Assembly (NCBI RefSeq): GCF_046592965.1
Contig: NZ_JBISBV010000005.1
Coordinates: 62,001 to 126,000 of the forward strand
DNA length: 64,000 bases
Direction: 5' to 3'
DNA from: Marivita sp046592965
GTDB lineage: Bacteria > Pseudomonadota > Alphaproteobacteria > Rhodobacterales > Rhodobacteraceae
Made by a program: the position numbers and the translations under genes
In this document: piece by piece, positions 1 to 7,160 of the stretch
Position numbering within the stretch: the first letter of the stretch is position 1
Layout: every line of letters starts with the position of its first letter
The notes under the pieces: generated by a model
Seen by the model: only the letters and a program-made list of their open reading frames with translations
The model's database searches: none
Told to the model about the DNA's origin: nothing

Positions 1-1
1 G

Positions 2-505
2 CGCGCATTTGCGATGAGCCTCACGAGAAATTCGGCCCTTGCCGATGATATGGTTCAGGACGCGCTGGTCAAAGCGTGGACCAAGATCGATTCATACCAG
101 CCCGGCACCAATATGCGCGCGTGGCTGTTCACGATTTTGCGCAACACCTACTATTCGCATCACCGCAAGGCACGGCGCGAAGTGTCGGATGTCGATGGTG
201 AACTGTCGGCCTCTCTGTCACAGAAGCCTGACCATGATGGGCGATTGCAAATGCGGGATTTCAACCGCGCATTCGATCAGTTGAACGTCGAGCAGCGCGA
301 AGCGTTGGTTCTGGTCGGAGCCGGGGGATTTTCCTACGAAGAGGCTGCCGAAACATGCGGCGTCGCGGTCGGCACAATCAAGAGCCGCGTCAACCGTGCG
401 CGTCGGCAATTGACGGTACTGATGCAGTTGAACGACGATGAGGTGATGGAAGCGACCGACATCGTCACCAGCGGGATCGTCGCCAATCAGAGAAGCGTTG
501 CGTAA
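2..505 (+). CDS. ecfG: ECF sigma factor, EcfG-like, 5' end cut by window edge
   Basis: The frame is open from the first bases of the window, so the true start lies upstream and the ATG at 14 is probably internal. The visible part covers region 2 of an ECF sigma factor (DDMVQDALVKAWTK) and region 4 (QREALVLVG, then GFSYEEAAE and GTIKSRVNRARRQL). This wording is typical of EcfG (ECF15), the general stress response sigma factor of alphaproteobacteria, which is normally held by the NepR anti-sigma factor and released by PhyR. Neither partner is visible here; they would have to lie left of the window. An EcfG-type promoter at 3049 and the stress-type genes downstream support the assignment. An ordinary ECF sigma factor remains possible. 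Confidence 0.75.
   Translation, partial: RAFAMSLTRNSALADDMVQDALVKAWTKIDSYQPGTNMRAWLFTILRNTYYSHHRKARREVSDVDGELSASLSQKPDHDGRLQMRDFNRAFDQLNVEQREALVLVGAGGFSYEEAAETCGVAVGTIKSRVNRARRQLTVLMQLNDDEVMEATDIVTSGIVANQRSVA
474..499 (+). promoter_or_regulatory. weak candidate EcfG-type promoter
   Basis: GGATC (474-478), a 17-base spacer and CGTT (496-499) differ from the EcfG consensus GGAAC-N16/17-CGTT at one base of the -35 element. The predicted start point would be about 35 bases before the phospholipase D-like gene, a sensible distance. The element lies in the coding end of the sigma factor gene and may be chance. Confidence 0.22.
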
Positions 506-541
506 CTTTACTTTCTTTAGAAACCAACTGGACCGGACGTG

Positions 542-2050
542 ATGCATCCAAGCGCTGACGTGCGCACCGATACGCTTGCCGATTTCGATGTGCTTATCAC
601 AGCAGAAGAAGCCTGGCCCGCATTCGAGCGGGCCATTTTGAATGCTGAATCCGAAATTGATGCATCTTTCCGTATCTTCGACCTGCGAACCAAGTTGCGC
701 TCTGACGCTGCGCGCGACATCGGGGAAGACTGGTTCGATCTCCTGGAGCACGTCATACGCAAGGGCGTCCGGCTCAGGCTGATCGTGAGCGATTTCGATC
801 CGGTCATGGGCACGTCGCTGCACGAGCTGTCGTGGCAAACGGTGCGCCAAACACTCGCCATGGCCGAAATTGCCGAGGCGAAACCGGGGCAGGTGACGGT
901 TCATGCCGCCCTTCATGCGGCCCGCGCCGGGGCGTTGCCGTGGGTTGCCTTGCTGCCGGGGGCGTTCAAGCTCAAATGGTCGCGCATGAAGCGTCTGGAC
1001 GAAGCGCGCCTGTCGCGTCAGGCCGTTCTGCTCGACCAGAAGGCAGCGCCGGAACTGCGCACGGCGACGCATCATCAAAAGCTGGCCGTGATCGACGACG
1101 ACACGCTGTTCATTGGCGGTCTGGACCTCAACGAGCGCCGGTATGATACGACCGAGCATGACCGGCCGGCCTCTGAAACATGGTCCGATGTCCAAGTCAT
1201 CCTGCGCAATGGACCCGAGGTTGCAGAGGCCAAGGCACATCTTGAAACTTTCATCGGTGTCACCGACGGACGGGTTGAGCCGCCCGCCTTGAAATCCATC
1301 AAGCGCACAGCGTCTGCCCCGCGACGTATCCAGTTTCCGTTTCTGTCCCCGCGCACGGTGCTGCGCGAGATCGAGGAAGCGCATTTGATGGCGTTTCGGA
1401 CCGCCAGGCATCTGCTTCACATCGAGACGCAATTCATGCGGTCCGGAGTCATCGCCGACGCGTTGGCCGAAGCTGCGGCCAAGAACACCGATCTACGTCT
1501 GGTGATGGTCCTGCCAGCGTTGCCCGACGATGTTGCCTTTGACGGCGCGCACAGTCTCGACGCGCAATTCGGCATGGCGCTACAGAAAGACGCGTTGCAC
1601 ATCATTGCGCAGGGATTTGGCGACCGTGCGATTTTCGCGTCACCTGTACGACCTGTCATGGCAGCGCGTGACGGGCTTCCCACACTTCGCGGATCTCCGA
1701 TCGTCTATGTCCACAACAAGGTGCTTATTCGCGATGATGACTATGCCGTCATCGGATCGGGCAATCTGAATGGCCGCTCCATGCGTTGGGATACCGAGGC
1801 CGCGATCGAGATCACCGCGCCGGAGCGCTTGACGATCGTGAGAAACAAGATCCTTAATCATTGGTGGTTCGAACCGCTGGCAAAAGACGCGTTCGACTGC
1901 GCGACGCTGTTTCCCTGGTGGGACGAGAAAATCGCAAGGAACAGTGTTTGCCTGCCGGAGAACCGTTCGGGGTTCCTTGTTCCGCACGACCCGGATAACT
2001 TGGCGGAAACCGCTCAACGCCTGCCCGGCGTCACGGAAAACGTTGTCTGA
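542..2050 (+). CDS. phospholipase D-like protein with two HKD motifs
   Basis: About 502 residues with the two HxKxxxxD motifs of the phospholipase D superfamily: one near residue 178 (HQKLAVID followed by FIGGLDLNERR) and one near residue 391 (HNKVLIRDD followed by IGSGNLNGRS). The paired motifs form one active site that hydrolyses or transfers phosphodiester bonds, usually on phospholipids. No signal peptide is seen. The start could be the GTG at 539 or the ATG at 542; neither has a strong ribosome binding site, and ATG is chosen. It lies 36 bases after the sigma factor and before yihY, so a membrane-stress role is inferred. Substrate cannot be read from sequence; cardiolipin synthase-like activity is an alternative. 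Confidence 0.85.
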   Translation: MHPSADVRTDTLADFDVLITAEEAWPAFERAILNAESEIDASFRIFDLRTKLRSDAARDIGEDWFDLLEHVIRKGVRLRLIVSDFDPVMGTSLHELSWQTVRQTLAMAEIAEAKPGQVTVHAALHAARAGALPWVALLPGAFKLKWSRMKRLDEARLSRQAVLLDQKAAPELRTATHHQKLAVIDDDTLFIGGLDLNERRYDTTEHDRPASETWSDVQVILRNGPEVAEAKAHLETFIGVTDGRVEPPALKSIKRTASAPRRIQFPFLSPRTVLREIEEAHLMAFRTARHLLHIETQFMRSGVIADALAEAAAKNTDLRLVMVLPALPDDVAFDGAHSLDAQFGMALQKDALHIIAQGFGDRAIFASPVRPVMAARDGLPTLRGSPIVYVHNKVLIRDDDYAVIGSGNLNGRSMRWDTEAAIEITAPERLTIVRNKILNHWWFEPLAKDAFDCATLFPWWDEKIARNSVCLPENRSGFLVPHDPDNLAETAQRLPGVTENVV

Positions 2051-2095
2051 GCGAATTCGGCTTTCGACTGTCCGGGCGCACAGGAGACAGTGAAC

Positions 2096-3058
2096 ATGCC
2101 GCGTGGACGCTCTGCCTACCATCCTTCCGAAATCCCTGCCAAGGGTCTGCTCGATGTCGTCGTTCGCATGTGGCACAAGCAGTTGACGCAAAACCTCGGT
2201 TTGATTGCGGCGGGGATTGCGTTTTACGGATTGTTGTCACTTTTCCCGGCCATCACCGCAGCGGTGGCGTTCGCCGGCGTTTTCCTGCAACCGGGAATGT
2301 TGGTCGCCAACAGCGCCGAGATTGCGGCCATGTTGCCCGACGCGGCGGCCGAGATCGTCCTTGACCAGCTGAATGCGGTGGCGAATGCCGACAACTCGAC
2401 CCTGAGCTTTACAGCCGTTCTGGCGATTGCGATCACGCTGTATTCCGCGTCACGCGCCGTTGCGAATTTCATCGCCGGACTGAATGTCATCTACGACGAA
2501 CGCGAAACGCGCAATTTCTTCAAGGTCAAGCTCCTGACCATCGTGTTGACGATGTGCCTGATCGTGGTTGTGATCGCGACCATCCTGATCGTCGCGGCAA
2601 TCCCGATCTTTGCCTCCATTTTCGCCGAGGCCGGCATCATTGACGACGTCGTGATGTTTCTGCGTTGGCCCGTCCTGTTCGCAATGGGTGTCGTGGGGAT
2701 CATGATCCTCTATCGGTTCGGACCTGACAGACGTTCGGCGAAGTGGCGTTGGCTCACCCCCGGGGCCGTCTTGGCCTGTGCGCTATGGGTTGCGAGCAGC
2801 TATGGCTTCAGCCTCTATGTGCAGTCGTTTGGCTCCTACAACGAAACGTTTGGCGCGCTGGGCGGTGTCATCGTGCTTTTGACGTGGCTTTGGCTATCCG
2901 CCTTCGTGGTGCTGATCGGTGCGTCGCTCGACGCGGAACTTGAAGCGCAAACGGCCCGTGACAGTACCATCGGCGCTGATCGCCCGATGGGCGAGCGCGG
3001 CGCCGTCAAGGCAGACACATTGGGCGCGGTCCGGGGAGAAGATTTGACGGAACCCTAG
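2096..3058 (+). CDS. YihY/BrkB-family inner membrane protein
   Basis: About 320 residues. The N-terminal motif around NLGLIAAGIAFYGLLSLFP (residues about 34-52) is the hallmark of the YihY/BrkB family, once mislabelled ribonuclease BN. About six hydrophobic segments follow, and the late segment with YNETFGALGGVIVLLTWLW is also typical. The C-terminus is a short hydrophilic tail. Function in this family is unsettled; membrane or envelope roles and transport have been proposed. The ATG at 2096 is preferred over the GTG at 2090 because the GGAG at 2082-2086 sits about nine bases before it. It lies 45 bases downstream of the phospholipase D-like gene in the same direction, so co-transcription is likely. 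Confidence 0.88.
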   Translation: MPRGRSAYHPSEIPAKGLLDVVVRMWHKQLTQNLGLIAAGIAFYGLLSLFPAITAAVAFAGVFLQPGMLVANSAEIAAMLPDAAAEIVLDQLNAVANADNSTLSFTAVLAIAITLYSASRAVANFIAGLNVIYDERETRNFFKVKLLTIVLTMCLIVVVIATILIVAAIPIFASIFAEAGIIDDVVMFLRWPVLFAMGVVGIMILYRFGPDRRSAKWRWLTPGAVLACALWVASSYGFSLYVQSFGSYNETFGALGGVIVLLTWLWLSAFVVLIGASLDAELEAQTARDSTIGADRPMGERGAVKADTLGAVRGEDLTEP

Positions 3059-3073
3059 CCCTGCCGAGGCGTT
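3049..3073 (+). promoter_or_regulatory. EcfG-type (general stress) promoter
   Basis: GGAAC at 3049-3053, a 16-base spacer and CGTT at 3070-3073 match the alphaproteobacterial EcfG consensus exactly. It overlaps the stop codon of the yihY gene. Transcription would start near 3080, about 20 bases before the chosen ATG of the DUF4112 gene, which also explains why the GTG at 3084 is unlikely to be the start. Confidence 0.65.
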
Positions 3074-3101
3074 GGCTCTTTAAGTGAATTACGAGGGCCT
3101 G

Positions 3102-3515
3102 ATGGAACGGCACGACACCAGCCACACATCGTTACCTGATGCCGACAGTGCGCACCGGCTTGCGCAGCTGGAACGGTTGGCCGGCATTCTGGACAGCCGC
3201 TTCCGCGTGCCAATCATCGGATTTCGCATCGGGTGGGATTCCATTCTCGGACTGATCCCCGGTGTCGGGGATGTGGCGACCGTTGTACCGGCTGGCTATT
3301 TCATCTGGCACGCGCATCGAATGGGCACCCGGAAGTGGGTGCTGGCGCGTATGGGTGTGAACACAGGCATCGACATGGTCATCGGGAGCATACCGCTTGT
3401 CGGTGATCTGTTTGACGCCTCGTACAAATCGAACCTGAAAAACCTCGCGCTGCTCAAAGCCGAAATGCAGCAAAAGGTTGTCAAAGCAAGCAAAATGGAG
3501 GTTTCCAATGCCTGA
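3102..3515 (+). CDS. DUF4112 family protein
   Basis: About 137 residues. The region LDSRFRVPIIGFRIGWDSILG, GLIPGVGD and then IGSIPLVGDLFDASYKSN is the DUF4112 signature: two repeated short amphipathic segments each ending in a P-x-V-G-D turn. The family is common in bacteria and has no established function; membrane association is plausible. The ATG at 3102 has GAGGG about six bases upstream and is preferred over the GTG at 3084, which would leave almost no leader after the predicted EcfG promoter. The stop codon overlaps the start of the next gene (ATG at 3508), so translational coupling is likely. Confidence 0.85.
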   Translation: MERHDTSHTSLPDADSAHRLAQLERLAGILDSRFRVPIIGFRIGWDSILGLIPGVGDVATVVPAGYFIWHAHRMGTRKWVLARMGVNTGIDMVIGSIPLVGDLFDASYKSNLKNLALLKAEMQQKVVKASKMEVSNA

Positions 3516-3720
3516 ACGTCACAGATCGAAAGATGGTAGCCGCGACACCGATAAGGTGCTCGGTGACGACACCGAGGTTTCGCAACAGGGGCGCGCGGGC
3601 GGGCGACTTGCTCGCACCGTTGGAACCAAGGACGAGATGAAACGCGCCAATGAACGCCCGGCAGGCGCGACGCGCGTCACCAAAGGCATGGAAGATGAGG
3701 AGAGCGGCGATGACGCGTAA
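3508..3720 (+). CDS. small hydrophilic protein of 70 residues, function unknown
   Basis: The ATG at 3508 overlaps the end of the DUF4112 gene and has ATGGAGG eight to nine bases upstream, a good ribosome binding site. The 70-residue product begins MPERHRSKDGSRDTDK, is rich in Arg, Lys, Asp, Glu and Gly, and has no hydrophobic segment, so it is probably disordered. Its last codons overlap the start of the next gene (ATG at 3710). No family is recognised with confidence. Tight overlaps on both sides in an EcfG-promoted cluster suggest a small stress-induced protein; that is inference. Confidence 0.75.
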   Translation: MPERHRSKDGSRDTDKVLGDDTEVSQQGRAGGRLARTVGTKDEMKRANERPAGATRVTKGMEDEESGDDA

Positions 3721-4174
3721 ATCGGGAGTACCAGAGGGCGCATGGGTCTTGATTGCGGATGGCGAAAAGGCTCTGTTTCTTGTGAACGAAGGTGACGAGC
3801 TTGACATGAACCTCGTCGTGCGTGGCAAGGAGGAGCAGGAGAACCCCCAAGCTCAGGACTGGGCCGCCAATCGACCGGGCCGGTTCAATGACGGTCCGAG
3901 TGTGCATCGCTCTGCTGTTCAGGATACGGACTGGCATGAGCTCGAAAAAGAGCGGTTTGCCAAGGATCTGGCCGATCAACTCTACAAGGATGCCCACAGC
4001 GGGCGCTTTGAGCATTTGATCATCGCCGCCAGCCGTCCTGCCCTCAGCGCGCTGCGCGACGAGCTTCACCAGGAGGTGACAAAGCGCATCATTCTCGATG
4101 TTCCAAAAGTGCTCACCAATCACCCGATGGACGAGATCGAAATGCTGATCAGCCGCGAGATGGAAAAGGCCTGA
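3710..4174 (+). CDS. Host_attach family protein (baeRF-like)
   Basis: About 154 residues. The N-terminus (W-V-L-I-A-D-G-E-K-A) and the central LIIAASRPALSALRDELH segment match the family named 'protein required for attachment to host cells'. The N-terminal strand and the PALSALR region are the conserved parts. From general knowledge, this family has been related to eRF1-like baeRF domains, so a role in translation or ribosome rescue under stress is possible and the attachment name may mislead. The ATG at 3710 overlaps the end of the preceding 70-residue gene, and GAGGAGAG upstream is the ribosome binding site. It is cytoplasmic as far as can be seen. Confidence 0.8.
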   Translation: MTRKSGVPEGAWVLIADGEKALFLVNEGDELDMNLVVRGKEEQENPQAQDWAANRPGRFNDGPSVHRSAVQDTDWHELEKERFAKDLADQLYKDAHSGRFEHLIIAASRPALSALRDELHQEVTKRIILDVPKVLTNHPMDEIEMLISREMEKA

Positions 4175-4228
4175 TTGACGGCCTGAAATGTGCGCGGCAT
4201 CGATCATGTTCGCAAGGAGCATCACATC

Positions 4229-4414
4229 ATGAAACCGGCCTATGTCGTCGCCGCTCTCGTGCTTGTGGTGGCCATCGTTTTTGGCTTTTACATTATTGAC
4301 GTCGATCGTGTCCGAGATGGTTCACTGCCCTCGGTCTCGGTCGACGGGGCAGGACCGTCCGTGAACGATCCCGAAGTCGGTGACGTTAACGTCGGAGAAA
4401 GAGACCTTCCGTAA
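4229..4414 (+). CDS. small single-pass membrane protein, 61 residues
   Basis: The ATG at 4229 is preceded by AAGGAGC about ten bases upstream. Residues about 5-22 form one hydrophobic helix (YVVAALVLVVAIVFGFYI) followed by an acidic Val/Asp/Gly-rich tail of about 39 residues, probably periplasmic. No family is recognised. It closes the run that begins at the EcfG promoter and may share that transcript, with a 54-base gap after the Host_attach gene. Alternatively it is an anchored envelope stress peptide with its own promoter. Confidence 0.65.
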   Translation: MKPAYVVAALVLVVAIVFGFYIIDVDRVRDGSLPSVSVDGAGPSVNDPEVGDVNVGERDLP

Positions 4415-4615
4415 GCGCTTACTGCTGCGAGGGTGGGGGTCCGGTTCCGATAACCTAGGGTCGCCAGCTTTGGCTGCTGTGGTGGGTTGCAATGATCGAC
4501 CTCGCCAACCGGCTTCAGGCCCGTACCTGCTACAGCGTTTTGCGCTGACAGTCTGGTTAATCAGCAAGAGTTCAGTAGACCCATTTCCACCAGAGACTTG
4601 ACCTGCATCCTTAAT

Positions 4616-4631
4616 ATCAATAATTCTTGAT
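4616..4631. promoter_or_regulatory. candidate ArsR operator
   Basis: ATCAA (4616-4620), six bases, then TTGAT (4627-4631) form a perfect inverted repeat two bases before the arsR start codon. AT-rich ATCAA/TTGAT half-sites are typical of ArsR/SmtB-family operators. Its position implies autorepression of arsR and the downstream pump. The rest of the 4415-4633 gap is more AT-rich than its surroundings and shows no gene. Confidence 0.6.
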
Positions 4632-4633
4632 TT

Positions 4634-4966
4634 ATGGATAGGAATCACGCACTCGACGCCTTTGCCGCGCTTGGTCAGTCTACCCGGCTTGATGTGTTCC
4701 GCCTGCTTATCAAGGCCGGCGATGGTGGCATGTCGGCAGGCGACATCGGTACCGCCCTCGGGGTTCGCCAGAACACGATGTCGGCCAATCTGGGCGTCTT
4801 GGCGCGTTCCGGTTTGATCCGCAGCGTCCGGGAAGGGCGCAACATCCGCTACTTCGCTGACATGGAAGGGATGCGGGGGCTTCTTGCCTTCCTCATGGAG
4901 GACTGCTGCGGCGGGCGTCCCGAATTGTGCCAGCCAGTCATCAATGAACTTGCCTGTGCCTGCTAG
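4634..4966 (+). CDS. arsR: ArsR-family arsenite-responsive repressor
   Basis: 110 residues: a winged helix-turn-helix of the ArsR/SmtB family (LGQSTRLDVFRLLIKAG, then GVRQNTMSANLGVLARSGLI as the recognition region). Cys91, Cys92 and Cys99 near the C-terminus resemble the three-cysteine arsenite site of the Acidithiobacillus-type ArsR rather than the E. coli type in the recognition helix. Two further cysteines, 108 and 110, end the protein. No ribosome binding site precedes the ATG and the operator sits directly on it, so the message may be leaderless or nearly so. It heads an operon with the ACR3 pump and arsC. Confidence 0.9.
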   Translation: MDRNHALDAFAALGQSTRLDVFRLLIKAGDGGMSAGDIGTALGVRQNTMSANLGVLARSGLIRSVREGRNIRYFADMEGMRGLLAFLMEDCCGGRPELCQPVINELACAC

Positions 4967-5000
4967 GGGCACCCTGAGGTCCAAAGATTGAAAGCCCGAC

Positions 5001-6068
5001 ATGACCGACATATCTAACTCCGCGACCGCAGGTCTGGGAACCTTCGAACGCTGGCTCTCCGTCTGGGTGGCGCTCGCCATCGGCGCGGGACTGCTCTTGG
5101 GCAATCTTTTCCCCGGCGTCTTTTCCTTCCTCGCCTCGCTCGAGGTCGCCTCGGTCAACCTGCCTGTCGCCGTGCTGATCTGGGCGATGGTCTATCCGAT
5201 GATGGTCGGCGTCGACTTCGGCGCGTTGCGACAGGTGGGCGACAAGCCAAAGGGGCTGGTCGTGACGCTGGTGGTGAACTGGCTGGTCAAGCCCTTCACC
5301 ATGGCCGCCCTCGGCGTGCTGTTCTTCGAGTATGTCTTTGCCGGCCTGATCCCTCCCGACGATGCACAGGCCTACCTCGCAGGCGTGATCCTGTTGGGGG
5401 CCGCGCCCTGCACAGCCATGGTGTTCGTCTGGTCAAACCTCACGCGGGGCGATGCGACCTACACCCTGGTGCAGGTCAGCGTGAACGATGTCATCATGAT
5501 CTTCGCCTTCGCGCCCATCGTCGCGTTCCTGCTGGGCGTGACGGATATCGTCGTGCCCTGGGATACGCTGCTGCTGTCGGTCGGACTCTACGTCCTGCTG
5601 CCGCTGTTGGCCGGGTATCTGACGCGGCGCAATCTCGTCGCGACAGGCAGCGATGCCGCAGTGGATGCGTTCAAATCCCGCGTGCAGCCGTTTTCGATCC
5701 TCGGTCTGCTGGTGACGGTGGTGCTGCTCTTCGCCTTTCAGGGCGAGGTCATTCTGGACAGACCGCTCGTTATCGTGCTGATCGCCGTGCCACTGCTGAT
5801 CCAGTCCTACGGCATATTCTTCGTCGCCTATGGCGCGGCGCGGGCATGGGGCATCCCGTTCAACGTTGCCGCCCCCTGCGCGCTGATCGGTACGTCGAAT
5901 TTCTTTGAACTGGCCGTGGCCGTCGCCATCAGCCTGTTCGGGCTCGGTTCCGGGGCCGCCCTGGCGACCGTCGTCGGGGTTCTGGTCGAGGTGCCGGTGA
6001 TGCTGTCACTGGTCGCCTTCGCCAACCGCACGCAGCACTGGTTCCCGAAGGACGGGACGGCGTCGTGA
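5001..6068 (+). CDS. arsB: ACR3-family arsenite efflux permease
   Basis: 355 residues with about ten membrane helices, in the bile acid/arsenite transporter (ACR3) family. The LGAAPCTAMVFVWSNLTRG stretch carries the family's conserved cysteine, here residue 137, in the fourth helix region. The pump exports arsenite using the proton gradient, without an ATPase; no arsA is present. It begins 34 bases after arsR, and its stop overlaps the arsC start by four bases (GTGA), a classic coupled pair. The symbol arsB is often used, though acr3 is more exact. Confidence 0.93.
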   Translation: MTDISNSATAGLGTFERWLSVWVALAIGAGLLLGNLFPGVFSFLASLEVASVNLPVAVLIWAMVYPMMVGVDFGALRQVGDKPKGLVVTLVVNWLVKPFTMAALGVLFFEYVFAGLIPPDDAQAYLAGVILLGAAPCTAMVFVWSNLTRGDATYTLVQVSVNDVIMIFAFAPIVAFLLGVTDIVVPWDTLLLSVGLYVLLPLLAGYLTRRNLVATGSDAAVDAFKSRVQPFSILGLLVTVVLLFAFQGEVILDRPLVIVLIAVPLLIQSYGIFFVAYGAARAWGIPFNVAAPCALIGTSNFFELAVAVAISLFGLGSGAALATVVGVLVEVPVMLSLVAFANRTQHWFPKDGTAS

Positions 6069-6487
6069 GCATCGTCATTCACCACAACCCCGACTGCGGA
6101 ACGTCGCGCATCGTGTTGGCAATCATCACGGCATCGGGCGAGACGCCGGTGGTCGTCGAGTATCTGAAGACAGGTTGGACCCGCCCGCAGCTCCTCGCAT
6201 TGTTCGCCGCTGCCGACCTGACGCCCCGCACCGCCCTGCGGACGACGAAATCTCCGGCAGAGCAATTGGGTCTGCTGGACCCTTCCGTGGATGACGAGAC
6301 GCTGCTCGCGGCGATGCTCGACCATCCCGTCTTGGTGAACCGCCCCATCGTGTGCTCGCCCAAAGGCGTCCGACTCTGCCGCCCGAGTGAAACCGTGCTC
6401 GATCTACTCGATCACCTGCCTTCCGGCCCGATGGTGAAAGAGGACGGCACGCCCCTGATCGACGCAGACGGAAACCGCGTCGGCTGA
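6065..6487 (+). CDS. arsC: arsenate reductase, glutaredoxin-coupled
   Basis: 140 residues. The N-terminal HHNPDCGTSR carries the catalytic cysteine at position 11, matching Cys12 of the E. coli plasmid ArsC. Downstream, LRTTKSPAEQLGL and NRPIVCSPKGVRLCRP contain the arginines that bind arsenate. It reduces arsenate to arsenite with glutathione and glutaredoxin, feeding the ACR3 pump. The start is the GTG at 6065 inside the ACR3 stop region (GTGA). The match to the family is full length. Confidence 0.93.
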   Translation: MSIVIHHNPDCGTSRIVLAIITASGETPVVVEYLKTGWTRPQLLALFAAADLTPRTALRTTKSPAEQLGLLDPSVDDETLLAAMLDHPVLVNRPIVCSPKGVRLCRPSETVLDLLDHLPSGPMVKEDGTPLIDADGNRVG

Positions 6488-6768
6488 GGTCGACATGGAA
6501 GAGCAGGGAACCAGAGGCCGAATTGTAGCGCACGTTTGAAGAATGCCCGAAAATCTCGATGTCACGATGTGACGGGCTGGTTCATGACCGGCGCACTCCC
6601 GCCGCAAGCTACGCGACTGCCGTGATTGAGCGCTAAGCCGCCGTTCCATCCGTAGAAAGCGCCGAGGTTCTGGACCTCTTGACGCGAAAAAAGCGACACC
6701 GTGAGGGCAATTCTGCGAACACTCCCGCTGGCGCAGAGGGAGGGGACAGCCAAGTCATTGGAAAAAAA
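6488..6768. other. non-coding gap after the ars operon
   Basis: No convincing gene. It contains a short inverted repeat GTCAC-GAT-GTGAC (6561-6573), followed by sequence with no recognisable function up to the tRNA-Cys gene. A run of seven A residues (6762-6768) directly beyond the tRNA 3' end is, on the minus strand, a T tract that probably ends tRNA transcription. Confidence 0.4.
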
Positions 6769-6842
6769 TGGAGGCGAGTACCGGAATCGAACCGGTGTAC
6801 ACGGATTTGCAATCCGCTGCGTCACCACTCCGCCAACTCGCC
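6769..6842 (-). tRNA. tRNA-Cys (GCA)
   Basis: On the minus strand the sequence folds as a complete 74-base tRNA. The 7-bp acceptor stem GGCGAGT/ACTCGCC is closed by U73 and an encoded CCA. The anticodon loop reads GATTGCAAATC with anticodon GCA, and the T arm contains GGTTCGATTCC. U73 is the identity base expected for cysteine. A T tract follows the CCA end. Confidence 0.95.
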
Positions 6843-6861
6843 GTGTTGTTGTGGTGTTTCG

Positions 6862-6890
6862 GATTTAGACGATGGCGCGGGGGTTCGCAA
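6862..6890 (-). promoter_or_regulatory. sigma-70 promoter of tRNA-Cys
   Basis: Read on the minus strand: TTGCGA (plus 6885-6890), a 17-base spacer, TAAATC (plus 6862-6867). The distance to the tRNA 5' end (about 20 bases) is right. The tRNA-Gly promoter at 48869 has the same -10 hexamer and spacing. Confidence 0.6.
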
Positions 6891-7160
6891 GGGGGAAGGC
6901 GGCGGTGACGCTGTGAGCTGGCCAGGCCGGTCGCGGACGATCAACCTAAATGAGAAACGGGGGAGCATTGGCTCCGATGTTCCTGATCTGTCTCGAAGAT
7001 ATCGGGGTGACGCTGGCGCAGCTTGTTTGATGACCGGTTCCAAATTAAAGACCTGAGAAGAAGCAGTTCCGCGCGAGGAAACGGCTTGGGGGCTTGCCGG
7101 GCATCTGCGGTGGGGATGTTCGGTCGAAACGCGCGTCATATGCGCCGAAGGACATTTTCG
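6891..7160. other. leader region upstream of mgtE
   Basis: Together with 6843-6890 this is over 300 bases without a gene. The reading frame of mgtE stays open back to 7023, but the upstream part reads as Arg/Ser-rich, family-unlike sequence and lacks a ribosome binding site, so it is treated as leader. No metal-sensing RNA fold could be recognised by eye. Confidence 0.35.

Noticed and set aside
6561..6573. GTCAC-GAT-GTGAC as an operator
   Set aside because: It is short and not near a start codon.
6769..6842. tRNA-Cys as an integration site for the ars module
   Set aside because: No direct repeat of the tRNA 3' end was found on the far side of the ars genes and no integrase is present.
6843..7160. 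Magnesium-sensing riboswitch before mgtE
   Set aside because: No conserved M-box or ykoK-like features could be recognised.
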